This document shows, piece by piece, positions 14,606-27,640 of a DNA stretch of 64,000 nt. The DNA comes from Tubiluchus corallicola (Eukaryota; Priapulida; Priapulimorpha; Priapulimorphida; Tubiluchidae), in assembly GCA_030141605.1 (NCBI GenBank), contig JAQGDQ010000018.1, positions 1,090,501-1,154,500 of the forward strand. The letters are read 5' to 3'. Every line of letters starts with the position of its first letter. Position 1 is the stretch's first letter. The position numbers and the translations under genes are program-made. The notes beneath the pieces were generated by a model. The model saw only the letters and a program-made list of their open reading frames with translations, was not told the origin of the DNA and made no database searches.

Positions 14606-15060
14606 TTAAAGGAAAGGCCAAGCCTTCTAGGAGAATAGGCTTATTTCAATGTTCACAAAAAATGTTAGAAGGATTTAGTAACAAAACTGCAGTAAGCGCC
14701 TCTTGTAACTAGAAAAAATCACTTTAAAGGCACAATCACTTCATAATTGGGCGTTCCCATTTTAAAAGCCCATTCTTCTTTCAATGACGTCATTTGTTTT
14801 GAAGAAAAGTAGCATGCTGTCAATCTTCATCAAACGTTTTCATAAAAAATTAGATAGCTAATTTTGTAATATCTTTGCGTGAACATTAGGTAAGCTGCAG
14901 AAGTTTCAATTAGTCTAAGCAGTAAGCTTACGAAAAGTCACAAAATCTCCCAGTTACGACATGATTTTCAAGTGAATGGTGTCAATCACTACGCCAGAAA
15001 ATTTCTATTCATAGGTGGTATATTTTAAATTTATGCTTTATAGGCAATTTTCAGCAACAC
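14606..15060 (+). repeat. Dispersed repeat, copy A
   Basis: About 450 bp that aligns, with many indels, to 52814-53270 in the same orientation. Shared blocks include TTAAAGGAAAGGCCAAGCCT at the left end, ATGTTCAC and GATTTAGTAA, then AATAGCTAA-like and AGGTAAGCTGCAG blocks further right, followed by a shared GAAAATTTCT. No open frame and no obvious terminal repeats, so it is a family of unknown type. Confidence 0.7.
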
Positions 15061-16855
15061 TGCACCTTATTACGGTGAGCGAGTCATGCTTTATTACTAT
15101 AGCGTAAACATAGTGTCTGCTTATTTTTGGTATGAAAGAAGAGTTTATCCCCCATTTGCATACGAAAAACAAAAGGATTAGATTAAAAAAACTTTTTTCT
15201 TATATTATGCTGAACTTTTTAATTTTTTTCTGAGATGAATATGTTTATCTTGTCAATTGAATACATATGCGTCTTCCCATTATAACAGTTTTATCTCACT
15301 AATTAGCATTGTTAGTGCTTGAACATTTGATAATGTAATACATAAGTTTTAGGGTCAGTTAATATTTCTACAGATAAATACCTTTAAAAAGAATGTGAAT
15401 ATCCTCTTACTGTGCATGCCCGTTTTAATTTTTAATAATTATAAAATGTTTTTTACTGGAGTTCTGCTGCTTAACATGATACTCTAAGGAAATTGCAACA
15501 ACAGTGAACCATTGTCTGCATAGTGACAAAATTATTAGAATTTAGTTATTCAGTTAGAACATTTTTTACAAAATGCAAAATTCTAAAACATTATTTTTGA
15601 AGTATCAAAGTGCTTTACTCCATTACTAAATGAGCATTCTACACTCATAGTGCACAATATTTTTTGACAGGGTTATCAGTTAAAAACTCTTCAAACAAAC
15701 ACTTTACGTACAGCATAATTAAACACATAATTACAGCAATAAATAGTCCTTACGTTGGGGCAATAGGCATTTGAGACCTTTAAGTGGTCAAAATACATGT
15801 AGTTCAGTAAGGAGTTTTGTAACCGTTTGTTGGCATTAAGGAAACAAAATTTAGGTTTTAATTCACAAACAGAAATTACTGCTTTCTAATCAGTGAATTA
15901 AATTAGCTTTATACGTTACACATTATAAGTCACGGCCCATTCAAACCTTTAGCTCCGAGGAATCTAAGAGAAAGTGAAGTAACTTGATGTTTTAACTCAG
16001 TATGCCAATCGAACGTAATTATACTTTTTGCAGGCTTCAGTTAAATGCAAATTTGTAAAATGGCCTTTTTATTTTTTAACAGAAATGACGTATAAAACCC
16101 TACAAAAATTGAATTGGAATATGGCAGTCATTGATTGTAATACAGCTTTGATAAGCAAAATAATAAAATAACTAATTAATATGGGACCTGGCTCACATAA
16201 AGATGCTTTAAAATGTTAACAATGACAAACAAAATAATAAACCAAGCAAGTAATAGTGGCACGTTATGATATTCATACCATAAATTATTTGGCAACAGGT
16301 GCATGTAACAGTTCAGCAACTCTTATAAAGTTTTTTGTAACAATAAACAAAATAAAGCAAAAAAACTATTAATTGGTAGCTTATGCAACACACAGCACTA
16401 TATCAAAGCTAACAATTTGCAAGACAATAAAAGGAGACCAACTAATATTTACAGTGCAATTATTATATTATGAAGAAAAATGGTACCGAAGAAAAACGGT
16501 ACGGCTACAGACTGTATAATGCCATATCACCATTTTCATAAAGTTGACATGTACTTTTCAATGATGTGCAGGGCACATGGTCAAACGTTGTATGTCGTAA
16601 AAATTGTCAAAATACGTATGTTTTGTAAATGTCATGCAAGGATCCTTATTTGTTGAAACTTAACTGATGGAGCATTGATGAAAAATAATTCTTTAACTCA
16701 CATTTGCAGCTACCTCTAATTATTTTGGCTATTTTTGGAACTTTAATTTGGGTAGCTATCGTGTAAGGAACCCAGTATTGGGTTATATTATACACTCAAT
16801 CTCTAAACAAACTTTTTTGTGGCGCTTGCACTTTAACTTACAAAGATTGTAATGA
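15061..16855. other. AT-rich intergenic DNA, nothing recognised
   Basis: No coding exon, RNA gene or clear repeat boundary seen. It ends where the truncated LINE begins. Confidence 0.5.
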
Positions 16856-18906
16856 TTTGCTACGTCATATATGTACGTCCAACAGGGAACAGTGCTGGGA
16901 CCATTGCTATGTTGTGCTGCAATAAACCAGATTAATGAGATGGTGATAACAGGGACTGTAATGGACAGGCATATACATGTGGGTATGTTATTATTCATTG
17001 ACGATATTGTGGGAATAGGACAAGAAACTATAATCAAACAGATGATAAAAAAGTCAAGAACCAAAAGATTATCATTCAATATACAGAAAACACAATATAT
17101 GAGAACAAACATGACACGAAAGAAAGGGATTCCAGAATTATGTGAGTCACTAAGGAATGGAGAGGTTAAGGAAGCAGAGGAATACCAATATTTGGGAGAT
17201 TGGATTAATACAAAATGTAGTTATGAAACAATGTTGGGAAAACGAACTGGGAAAAATAAAATGATAATTAGTTATATCAATACAATAGGAGGTGAGCTGA
17301 AAGTGGGAGATTGCTCAATAGGGGTTAAACTAATGCTATACGAGCTTCTTTCAGTGAGTGCAGTGCTAAATAGTTCTGAAACATGGTCAAATTTGACAAC
17401 AACTGATTGGGAGAAATTAGAAATGATTCAAGCAAATGCTTTAAAAACCTTATTTAATCTTAGCGAATCAACGCCATACTGGGGATTAGTAACTGAAACA
17501 GGCATATGGCCTCTAAAACATAAAGTGAATTATAGGAGATTGATGTTCTATCGGAATTTACTGATTAGTAAACCAAAGAGATTAGCATCAGAGGTACTCG
17601 AAATGCAAATAAACAGTGCACATGAAAGGTCAAGGTATAATGAAGTAGTTGAGGCTGCAAAAAATATACCATAGATGCTAATAAAGAAAGGGTAAAGGTC
17701 ATGAAAAAGTCTAAATGGAAAAAAGAAATAAAGAATAAGATTGAATGTTGTATAAAGAATGAATGTGCAGAAAAATGCAGGAGCAACACTAAATTAAGAT
17801 TTTTAAGGCATACCTAGTGGAAACAACAAAATTACATAGACACATGTAAGCCAGAAGAGGTTAAAGACATATTGAAAATAAGACTGAATATGATTAAAGT
17901 TAAAGGGAAATACAAGAACGAATTTAAGGATCAGTTATTATGCCCAGTGTGTGGGGAAGATGATGATACTACTAAACATATACTTAGATGTGACAGATAT
18001 GGAGAATGGAAAAAAATTTTGAACTCAGATATATTAATGAACAGTGAAAAGGATTGCTAGAAATTAGAAATCGGCGCTATTACACTTTCGCACCGCCTAG
18101 CTTTTCCTGGCCTATTGGTTGTTTTCATGCCTGCAGGCCAGAAAGCAGACCAACAGGCGTAATATACACCATATTCCCATAATATTATTGCTTCTTGCGC
18201 TTTATAAGTCCAGATTAAAATCAGATTAAAATCATGCATTACTTACCTACAGCCGCCATTAAAAGCTGCACGTGAATAACCGTGTTTACATCACTGATGC
18301 GCAATCGCTCTCGCGCAGTGACGTATGTGGCCCTTAACCTGTATTTTTGGTTTCTTCGCATAATTTATGATTATTAGGGTTGCAGCTACGGAAGTTTGTA
18401 TCGTACCGGGGGAAATTATTTTGGACCACTACAGTTATTTATCATTAATTTTATTTATTACTGTAGTATTATTACTATTAGATTATAAAAAAAGTAAAGG
18501 TTTTTTCTTTATTTCGTAAATGCGGTGAAGATGAAAGTGTGTCACGTGCCTTTTAAGCTAGGCCCTGATAATGCATAAACTAGTACGAAATTTGTCACGT
18601 GACTACACACACAAACAAGATGGCGATACGCCCTGTATAGGCGTAGAACTGTGAATACAGCGTAATTATTGGTAATTATACCTAAATATATTATTAAATT
18701 ACAATTAGATTAGCGGAAACATTCACTGATGACGTAAGAAAAATAGAATGATGACTTACGAGCCTGAAAACGAGTAATAACCTATAAAAAGCTAGGCGGT
18801 GCGAAAGTGTAATAGCGCCTTAGAAATCTAGTGAACAAAAGCATGGAATACAGGATAAAGACAAATAAAGACATTAAACTTGGAAAAGACAACTAAAAGA
18901 TCAGCG
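16856..18906 (+). mobile_element. 5'-truncated LINE-type retrotransposon, broken and interrupted
   Basis: The open frame 16871-17674 starts inside a reverse transcriptase domain: QQGTVLGPLL is the conserved turn before the palm, and LLFIDDIVG holds the catalytic xxDD motif, followed by a KTQYM/EYQYLGDWI stretch typical of non-LTR reverse transcriptases. After a frameshift near 17672 and a stop near 17814, the reading continues to 18060 with CPVCGEDDDTTKHILRC, a C-x2-C-x9-H-x4-C knuckle like those at LINE C-termini. The element lacks its 5' part and endonuclease. A separate 747-bp element is inserted at 18073-18819, and beyond it the LINE reading resumes for about 25 codons to a stop near 18898. 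I do not assign a clade. It is inactive. Confidence 0.85.
18064..18828. mobile_element. Non-autonomous TIR element with 9-bp target duplication
   Basis: Perfect 33-bp terminal inverted repeats (18073-18105 and 18787-18819) begin GGCGCTATTACACTTTCG. The element is 747 bp long. It is flanked by identical 9-bp direct copies TTAGAAATC (18064-18072 and 18820-18828). It has no transposase frame. Long, intact TIRs with a 9-bp duplication are the usual mark of Mutator-like (MULE) elements; that class assignment is inference. The intact TIRs and duplication suggest a fairly recent insertion into an older LINE. Confidence 0.9.
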
Positions 18907-21382
18907 TTATAGAAGAATAGATTTTGCACCCTATAAAGGTGCCGGCCTCTGATAGGTGGAGAGAGTCGAGTATCGCAATCGCAATATATACGCATACGTA
19001 GAGTAAAAATATTCAATAGCTGAACTACGCCATAAAATTTCACAAATTCTTGATCTGCAGTAATTTGAGATATGTGGGTTCTATTTAAATACATATATAA
19101 GTCATTACGTACATCCATATAAAAGCGACACAAAGAAATTAAAACAACATCATGCTTCGAAAAACTCTACAAAATATTTGGAAAATTGGAGAAACGCAAT
19201 AAAGAATTCCTTAATGACAACTGATCCTACATCATCTTCACAAACAGCGAGTTCTGCACACACTGGCTGCTTAGTCGCGATCGGAAGTGGAAAGGTGGAA
19301 CCCACATATGCAGCACATTGGAAAAACTCATCGGTTAATTATGTTAACAGCACGATAATAATGGTGTAACGCAAATACCAGCTGAAAATAATACTAGCAG
19401 TTTTTCTTTGTAGTAACATAAAGTATACCAAATGATTTTATATTGTCCAATTGACTATTAATAATAAAATTAATTCAACTTCATCCAAAGAATGTTGATT
19501 ATTTCTCAGAATATTTATTCCAATGATGTGCCTACAAATTTCGTAAAAAAATCAATATTTCCATTTCCATAATTTGTCCTGTCAACAGTACAGTCTAAGT
19601 ACTAGCAAAATTGCTAAAAGAAACAGAAATAAAAACTATTTGTCTCTAAAGTCTACCATAATTTAGTACAGAATAGTACCAGAGTCGAATGCAGGAACTA
19701 AAGTTTTTGTTAATTAGTAATCCATTAGTAATGAAAAATAATTACGCCAAATTGTAGTTGGACTTGTCAGATGATCCAAAAGGTTTAAGATCGGCAATTC
19801 CCTCTGTCAAAGGCACTTTCTAGTTTGCAACTCACAATTATTTTGCTATAAAGAAGAAATCTTACATTTTGCGCTCACTAATGCACACTACAGCTTGTCC
19901 TCATCTAAAAACTATACAATAGGTTTGCGACTGCCAATTACTAGCACATATTCTACTTCATGGTCCCGGTTAGGCTAAGTGTCAGTCTCGCCAGTGCGTC
20001 TAAGGTACCAATTCAATGCCATACATTAGCTGTTCTATATATATCATCTATGACCATGTCGACCACTCACATCAGCTTTAACAGCTGAAGTGCCAGAGAA
20101 ATTTATATTGACAATATCGACCTTGAATGAGTATTAACTAAATCTGTTGGGGGTATGTTGGGCATTATCAATTGTATTTTGCAACTGTTTCCCGCTTCTT
20201 AATAATTATGTCATTATGATCATACGATCATCGTCACAATTATTATCACTGCTACCACACTGCCACCACCCCCAGCTACTGCCACCACCACATGTTAGCG
20301 ATTTTTTACTCTGTGATCCAGATTTATGCTATGAAAGAAAATTATAAAATTAATGTCGAGTAAAGTCAACATAATTAAGCGACTATAAGTCAATGGTTGA
20401 CTACAACTGGGAAGCAGGGGGATTCCGTCTAAGGGGAAATTTTTGCTTTTCAAGAAGGAAATTGAAACCACAGATTGACAGACTCACAAGGCAGAATTAT
20501 GTGAATATTGATCTTCTGCAAACTACAGTTCAACAGTACACAGCATATAGGACATCATACTATTAAATGCCATAGACTAATTTAAAAACAATAATTACTT
20601 CTATTCAAGCTTTAAAATCTACCAAGATTTAAATTTAAAAAGCTAAGGCTGCTTCTGTTCAACTTTTAGAATCCACCAACATTTGCCATATTCGCTATTA
20701 AGTTTGCAAAGGCCATCATGACAATAATCCAAATAAATCTCAAATGTACTAATCAAACTAGGGAAGCCTCGTAACTTCTGACATAATTATTATGGCAAAA
20801 GGCACGCAGAGGACAATGTACTAAACTAATCCAGAAGGCGAAGCAATGGGTTACTTACTTATTTAGCTTATTCGTTGTCCTTCAAAATGGTCAGCAGGAC
20901 TTGGAGGGCTTAAATCACTCTGACTTCTAACTCAAACTGCTTGCTACACTCATAGGTTTCTTTTGGTCAAAATAAAACGTTGGTGAAATTGATTGAGTAA
21001 TAATCGATCAATTCGATTACTTGCCCAAGGTTGCTCGTACCAGTTAATTTGTTAAATATGAAAAACGCAAAATATATTTGAAATGATTTTCAATAGGGAG
21101 AGAAGAGACAATTTACGTCACATATATAGCAAGTAGCAATGCAATAGCGCCATTGACTAGCAACTCGAGTTGAAGAACAGTAGATTGTAGTTCGTTCAAG
21201 CAAAAATTTTAACGTGTTTTATATTCTGAAGTCAGTAAGAACCAAGTTTGTTTGTTAGCAGCTTTATATGCTGGCCCTAATTGTCTGTATAGTAATTAGG
21301 TGTAGTGTTAATTAAGTGATATGTCAGAACTTACAGTTGCACTGTCTAGTACCCTGAATTTCTTACTGCCATGATGTCACTA
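18907..21382. other. Intergenic DNA, nothing recognised
   Basis: No credible exon. The 63-codon frame at 19178-19369 has no splice signals or recognisable motif. The rest is AT-rich. Confidence 0.5.
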
Positions 21383-21684
21383 GTATTACTACAAGTCAAG
21401 CTGCAGTCTGTCACCCGTGTCCATGTCCATGAAATACAATACTGGAGAACACGGATCTATCAGCATACCGAAAGTTATTGGCTATAAAACAAAATTATAA
21501 AACCGGATCCATATCTCTAAAGACAGTGAACAGGAAAACACGGTAGTGACTCACTACTGTGCTATAATTTTATTTTCTTGCTAATAACTTTCGGTATACT
21601 GATCAATCCGTGTTCTCCAGTATTGCATTTCGTGGACACCGAGGGTGACGGACCGCGGCCTGACACGTAGAGTCGTAGTAATAC
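21383..21684. mobile_element. Foldback (inverted-repeat) element
   Basis: Two arms of about 120 bp (21383-21500 and 21562-21684) are inverted copies with scattered mismatches. Shared blocks include AATACTGGAGAACACGGAT and ACCGAAAGTTATT with their reverse complements. The ends read TTACTAC and GTAGTAA, each bordered by TA, as expected for a Tc1/mariner-type MITE, although the TA is also part of the palindrome. The spacer contains a smaller hairpin, GTAGTGACTCACTAC. No coding capacity. Confidence 0.85.
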
Positions 21685-24254
21685 AATATATATCTGTATA
21701 ACTATCAAAGTTCTTTGTAACTATGGCCTTAGTGCTACGTTTTCTACATTTAGATTCAGAATAAGATTTGTCGTATTGCTAAACCGGCTGCTTTTGCAAA
21801 TTTTGCGAAAGATAATGAACAATAGTTTGAAATTTTGTAAAATTATCAATTGAAGTGTCTAAATTTTAGTCATGTTTCTTGAGAGAGCATGAATGTGGTA
21901 AGTGGTTTTATCATGTATTTTTTAAGAAAATTTAACTATATGCAATTATAATGCATTGTGTATAATTAAATAGTGTACTAAAAATTCTACTAAACTATAG
22001 TCTATTACTATTAGTATTATGTATGTGGAATATCATGTTATATGTACATGATCAGACAAGCTAATTTATTCTAGTCCTAAGGGGTTAATACAACTGCTTG
22101 CGTCAAGTTATTAAACTCAGAACTGCCTCGGGTGTAACTGCCAGGTATTGGAGCACTGGAATTTCGCATTGTCTTTCCTGCAAGTCTGCAAGACACTAGT
22201 CACACTACGTGGCATGTTCACGCTTGCTCGGCAACCCCATACCGCCTTGCTTCATGTCGCAAGTTCATAGTCGAAGACAGTATAGTCTCGTGATAACGTG
22301 TCCGCTTTCAGTTTGAGAGGCCATGAGTCCAATACTGCAGCCGTTTTTTACCAAATACTTTAAAAATGGGGCTAGATTGCAGTTTAGGTGGTTGTTCTTT
22401 GAGTCGCTCTCACATCACCTAAATCAGAAATATCGCCGAAAGCAGGGCTACAATAGAAAGATGCATCTTTTATCCACCCGCTGATGTAAAGAAAAGTTGA
22501 AACATACCTCCTACTCGCAAACAATTAATTTTAAAGAACTTATTGTTAGCGACATGATAACGGACTAAGATCAAGAGATTTCATGAAATATTTTCATTTG
22601 GGAATTACCTGAGAGCAATATTTTTTATCTACTACTGTGCGCCACAGCCTAGGAGATAACAGCTCTTCACAAAAAGGAACTAAAGGGTAAACTTACTGAA
22701 AAGTTAAAAAGAGTTTTGGGCAAATTTTCTCAACGTGTGCCATTTTGCAGCGTTTGTGTGTGGCAGTAAGTGGCGTACTCTACCAACGTTAATTCATAAC
22801 TTTTGTTTCTGTTTCGAAACATGCCGCAACCAGCAAAGCAGGGTTGCGGTTTATACAATAAAATAATTAATCTTGGAACATACGATAGTTTGAGACTTCA
22901 TACCGTACAGAAAAGGTTACTGTACGAGGATTGTTAATTAGTTAGTTAGCTAAGCTAGTCATTTAGTCAATCAATAGTTTTGGTGAGTTTGCAGTATATC
23001 AGGTTAGGTAGGTCAGCTTGGTATTCTTGGCGGTTTGGCGATGGAGCAGGAGAGGGAGGGGAGGTTTGGAGTGGGAAGAAGATAGAGTGTTGGCAGTGGG
23101 ATTGATATAGGAAGGTAATAAGGTGTGAGGAGAACCACCTAAACTGCAAATGTGCCAAAAATGGTACCTGTTGTTGTGGTATTTAGCGTAAAAGTGGGGT
23201 AATAATAATCTTGTGTTTTGTAGGTGTAGTTTGTTACTTACAGTCGGCAATAAAATCCTCATAGTAGGCTTGTGTTGTTTGTTGAATTTAAAACTAACTT
23301 TAAATAAAGATTATATTATTATATCACCTTGCTGTGTTCTGCCTTCCCATGTACCGTGGTGCTGTATGCTGCTTCGCTGTTTAAGCAAATGCAAGCTTCC
23401 CACGTAAAATGCATTTTAGTGTATATGCAGTTGTTATTTAATAATAGTAACAAACAGTTATTATGAATGTCAATTACCTGCTCAAGTAGTTTTGATTTGC
23501 CATTAATATTATTTCTCTGTGACAACAGTAATCTTTTTTTGCACAATTTTACTACAAATGGTGACAGTTTCTGCGTTGTTTCTTATGGGGCTTATGCAGT
23601 CTGGGGATTTTCCGACTTTCAGTTTTATTTACTCATTTTGCTTATGTATGTAGACATAAGTGGATGTTGACATGTCAAGTTATTGTATAGTTATGAAATT
23701 ATGAAGTTTTTTTGGTGTTGTGCATGATAACTTTGGAATAATCAACGATTTTTAGCAAGAAGTTGTACAACTTTGCAACTAAACAACTATATTCGTTGTG
23801 CTAATGCTAACTAGCAGATGAGATGGGTAGGTTTTTGCTTTGCCTTTTGTGCAATAAAAAGCAGTAACTGCATGGACCTGCGCAAGACTTTTTTTGGCTC
23901 GCAGCATTACTTTTTATGTCACTTTGCTGCAGCACCCTTCACATCAATTTGACTGTAAGAGAGGAGACCAAGTAGGAAGCCAATTGTCTGCTACTTTTAT
24001 GCACTCCCTGCAGTGGTTCGAAAATTTGTTTATATGGCAAATTCGATTATTTGTATGTCTTATTAATACTTGTATTGTATTTCTAGCCTCAATTATATAT
24101 TGTAAATGTTCATGTGCGCATTACAATTCGTCATAAAACTTAGACAGTAAACAGAATTAACTGAAAACCTGTCTAGATGCTCATGCTCAGCTGACAGATA
24201 AAATAATCTAACACTTTGTAAACAATATTCTAAAATAGTTTTTATCACTTCTTT
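21685..24254. other. Intergenic DNA, nothing recognised
   Basis: Several short open frames (for example 22999-23262 minus and 23894-24136 plus) lack domain matches and splice context. A moderately GC-rich patch lies around 22080-22300. Confidence 0.45.
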
Positions 24255-24890
24255 CATAGACCTGAACTGGAGCATAATAGAAGAAAATAATCAGCTCGGG
24301 GAGGCTTGTAAAAATAGATACGTTTTAAGGTTTTCCCCAAGTAGGCGTAATGAAATGCAGAACGTATCTCATCTGGCAACTCGTTCCATTCTTTCGAACT
24401 GAGAATGATCTATTAGCAAAAGTTTTGGCTGTGTAAAAAGGTTCATGCAGTGCAATTCCATGCTCAGAGCGAGCACATGCTCCAGTTCGTCTAGCATAAG
24501 TTTTAGTCAACAAATTTTTATAAATATGATGGACCTAAACATGAATATATTTAAAAACAGCACAAATCAATTTAAACACTATTCTAATTTTGATTGATAA
24601 CCAGTGTAACATATAGAGAGCTTGTTGACTAGAGATATCACAGTTATACAACATTACTACTTTAGGCTAACAGTTCGATTATGTGTAGACTGTAATAGAT
24701 TTAGTGTGCAGACAGGTAGGCCATATAATGAGTTTGAAAAACCCAAGTGAAACATAAGAAGAGCATATATGTACAATAATTTTGTAGTACTCTTGAGTTG
24801 GGTATTCGCAAATTCATCATATTTGAAGTGTATTATAGTTTGCATTATTTTGCAATAATGTAAATATAACACTTTATTTAACTGTAATGT
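24255..24890 (-). mobile_element. LINE 3' relic (CR1/L2/Jockey-like), minus strand
   Basis: Read on the minus strand with several frameshifts, this stretch gives the post-reverse-transcriptase region of a non-LTR element: SNSLYGLP followed by LLQSTHN (equivalent of DYCNSLLYGLP and LQ.VQN), then LHWLSIKIRI.FKL (equivalent of LHWLPI..RI.FK), and near the end EWNELPDEIR (equivalent of .WN.LP..IR). The order and spacing match the family. It is multiply frameshifted and cannot be functional. It differs from the LINE at 16.9 kb. Confidence 0.82.
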
Positions 24891-27349
24891 GAGTATTTAA
24901 TGACAGGTTTCTATCCTAGCAATATATTACAATCATGGAAGGTGGTGGGTAACTCATAAACATTAATACTGTTGCCTCTAACTGAATAACATTCTTAACA
25001 GTACAATATACATAATATATACCACAACTTTCTGCCCTTTGATATAATTCCTTACTGGAAAGGCCTACTTACAGTCAAGTCTGTGCACTAGTGTATGTTT
25101 ATTGGTTTCCCATTGTTAGGCAGCTTTGGCTGAATAATGAAAAAAACAAAAGCAGTAACTCTACATGTAACTCTAACTTATTAGTAAATATTAGGTGTTT
25201 AGGGTTTGTTAAAATCCGCTGTGGCACACTAAAAAAATATGGGTACATGACTAACATGAGAGCTGCTAGATCTCAAAGGCTCATTATGGATTAAGCTTAC
25301 AAGTAAGCTGCAGTTATATAATCACTTTAGATGTTTTGTTAGTAAATTATGAAAACTGGAGACATTTAGTTTGAATCTTTTTACTTTTCGATTATTTTTT
25401 AAATATTTGGACTGAATAAGCACAGAAGGCTCTTTACTAATTTTTGTGAGAGATGCACAAGAAATGATGATATGTCAAAAAATTGGTGGACCATGTTATA
25501 TCGGCTAACCATTCATTGGACAAATCTTGCATCCACGTCACTGGTCAGGATAATAAATCCAGCAAACTGGTTGTCAGAGAAACTGTTCACAATGAGCAGA
25601 AATTAGTTCTTAAAATGATATGAGGTTCTCCAAAAACTTATTATCATTGTGAGATACTGTATTCGCTGTAGTTGGCATAATCTGTTTTAGTTTGGGATAT
25701 AGAATCTGCAAGAAAAGCTAGATAGTCCAGAGTACCTTCAGCATAGAATGAATTTTGAATTTACTAGTTAGCTTCCCATCACTTATAAATTAAATTGCTG
25801 CATAAAAAGATGAGTCATCAGTTTCCTTTTAAAGAATTTAAATTTGAGCATTCTAGTCATGAATGATAACGCATTCGGCCTATGTTCTTTTCACAAGACT
25901 CAACTATGTATGCAAGCAACTTTGGAACTATCTAGCTAGCATTTAGACCACTTTGCCATTTATAAGTGAGCACTTAGATAATAGTGCATGTTTTGATGTT
26001 AAACTGAGTTTAGGATTTAGCTGTTAATAGCCTATTACAAGCAGCTTTTGCTTTTTGGATATGCTGTTGTGACAAGTTTGGTGATTGACATGAAAATTAA
26101 TGTGAAATGTCGACTGAATGATCCCTTGTGGACTAATGTTCTTTGTATGTAATGTTAATTGACCTAAAACACTCGTAAACTTACTTACTTATGAACATAC
26201 TGACCTTCTATTCAGATGCTGTATAGCAAGTGTCCAACTAATACAACAAAGTAACTTACCCAAACAGTCACAGAATAAAGTTCATTAGTAATTTTTGTAC
26301 ACTTCATTGCTTCTTTCCTCAAATTTTAATCTGAAATCAGGATGTTCTGTTCTTTGAAGAAAAGCATCTAGCTAAATCAAAAGTAACGATTTACTTTTAT
26401 ATCATAAGTTTGGTACACCAGTTAATGTCCTGTAAGTCTTGAAAGGCAGTATTTCCCATCATTTAATGGACAAATTCTTGTAGTTTTATACTGAACTAAA
26501 AACTATTGAAATAAAAAATACAATTGACTCTTCTTATTGCATATTTTTCACAATATGTAATCAGATCTAGTAACTTCTTTGCCAAAAATTTATTAACTTC
26601 GTGTATCACTGTGTTAATGTCAAAAAACAATTGGCATACAAAATTTCTCTTTTTTGGGGGTAAGTTATTTAAATTTAAATCTTATTTCATTAGGAAGCTG
26701 ACAACGTAGTTGGTTATGGCATGAAAAATAAAGTTCTTTATTTATATTACGAAGTGTAGGGTGATGACTGGTCCTAGCTTTTTTCATTTGTTTGACTTAG
26801 ACGCTTGTGTAACCATTTTCCCAACAAATAGGCGATTTAGACTCGTATTTTTTCTATTTACAATTTACCTACAGTTTATTAGGACTTTTGTTTACATACT
26901 GTTTGCTAATGATTTCATTATCTGCACTGAAAAACTGGTAACTGTTACATGTTTTATAGGGAAATGGGACGTTTTGTGTAATTATTATTATGCTGTTTTT
27001 GGAAAACTTTTGTGTTTTAAATAAAAATTGTGTGTTGATTAACAGTTATACATGTTTACTAATGTTTGATGTGTTTATTAAGAAAATCGCACGTTTTTAC
27101 CACTGCCACGATACCATAAGCATCTCCCTACTCTGACATGGTGCAGGTGACAGAGCGTGACAGTTCTAAACGCAGGGTTTTGAGTTGAAGTCTCTAGTGG
27201 TTCACGATTTTTCAGCATTTCCTTGCTTCTGCTCATTAGCGGCAAGGTTGTTTTTATAACATCTGGCATTCACAGTCATAATCTAATTAATGATAATGTT
27301 GACTACTGTAGAAACAATTCTTTATTAATGTTATATTTCTTTCTGTGAG
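24891..27349. other. AT-rich intergenic DNA, nothing recognised
   Basis: No credible exon or RNA gene. The 87-codon frame at 26761-27024 is phenylalanine-rich and fits chance in AT-rich sequence. Confidence 0.5.
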
Positions 27350-27460
27350 AAGTTGATACATGTATACTTTGTCCAGAAAAATTGAGAAAAATTTCAATCT
27401 CAGACAGGAATCAAACTCAAGACCTTCTGCTTACAGTACCAAGATACATGTCAGAAGAGG
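27350..27460 (-). repeat. tRNA-like SINE trace, minus strand
   Basis: The minus strand reads GAGTTTGATTCCTGTC, a B-box-like stretch, followed by a T-rich tail. I see no convincing A box, so this is a weak, decayed SINE call. It points away from a second tRNA-like unit just to the right. Confidence 0.35.
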
Positions 27461-27512
27461 CGTAAAAGATCTATTGGAGTGCAGTAGTTATTTGGCACCC
27501 AGCAGTTTCCAA

Positions 27513-27640
27513 CAAATCTTGGTGGCTGAGTAGGTGGACTATTGGATATGTAAACATGGTGCCCTAGGTTCAAGTCTTGGCTGAGAGTGCACGTTTTGTC
27601 CCTTTCTTTTGATGCTAAACAAGGGAACATAGAATTCATT
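27513..27640 (+). repeat. tRNA-derived SINE or decayed tRNA
   Basis: TGGCTGAGTAGG (27522-27533) matches the tRNA A box (TGGCNNAGTNGG) and GGTTCAAGTCT (27567-27577) matches the B box. The boxes are about 33 bp apart, a normal tRNA spacing. The T stem pairs imperfectly and no clean acceptor stem forms, so this is a SINE head or pseudo-tRNA and not a functional tRNA gene. Confidence 0.55.

Noticed and set aside
22370-22510. Short cysteine-containing stretch that might be a THAP-like exon
   Set aside because: Too short, with a stop and without the conserved proline/tryptophan pattern.
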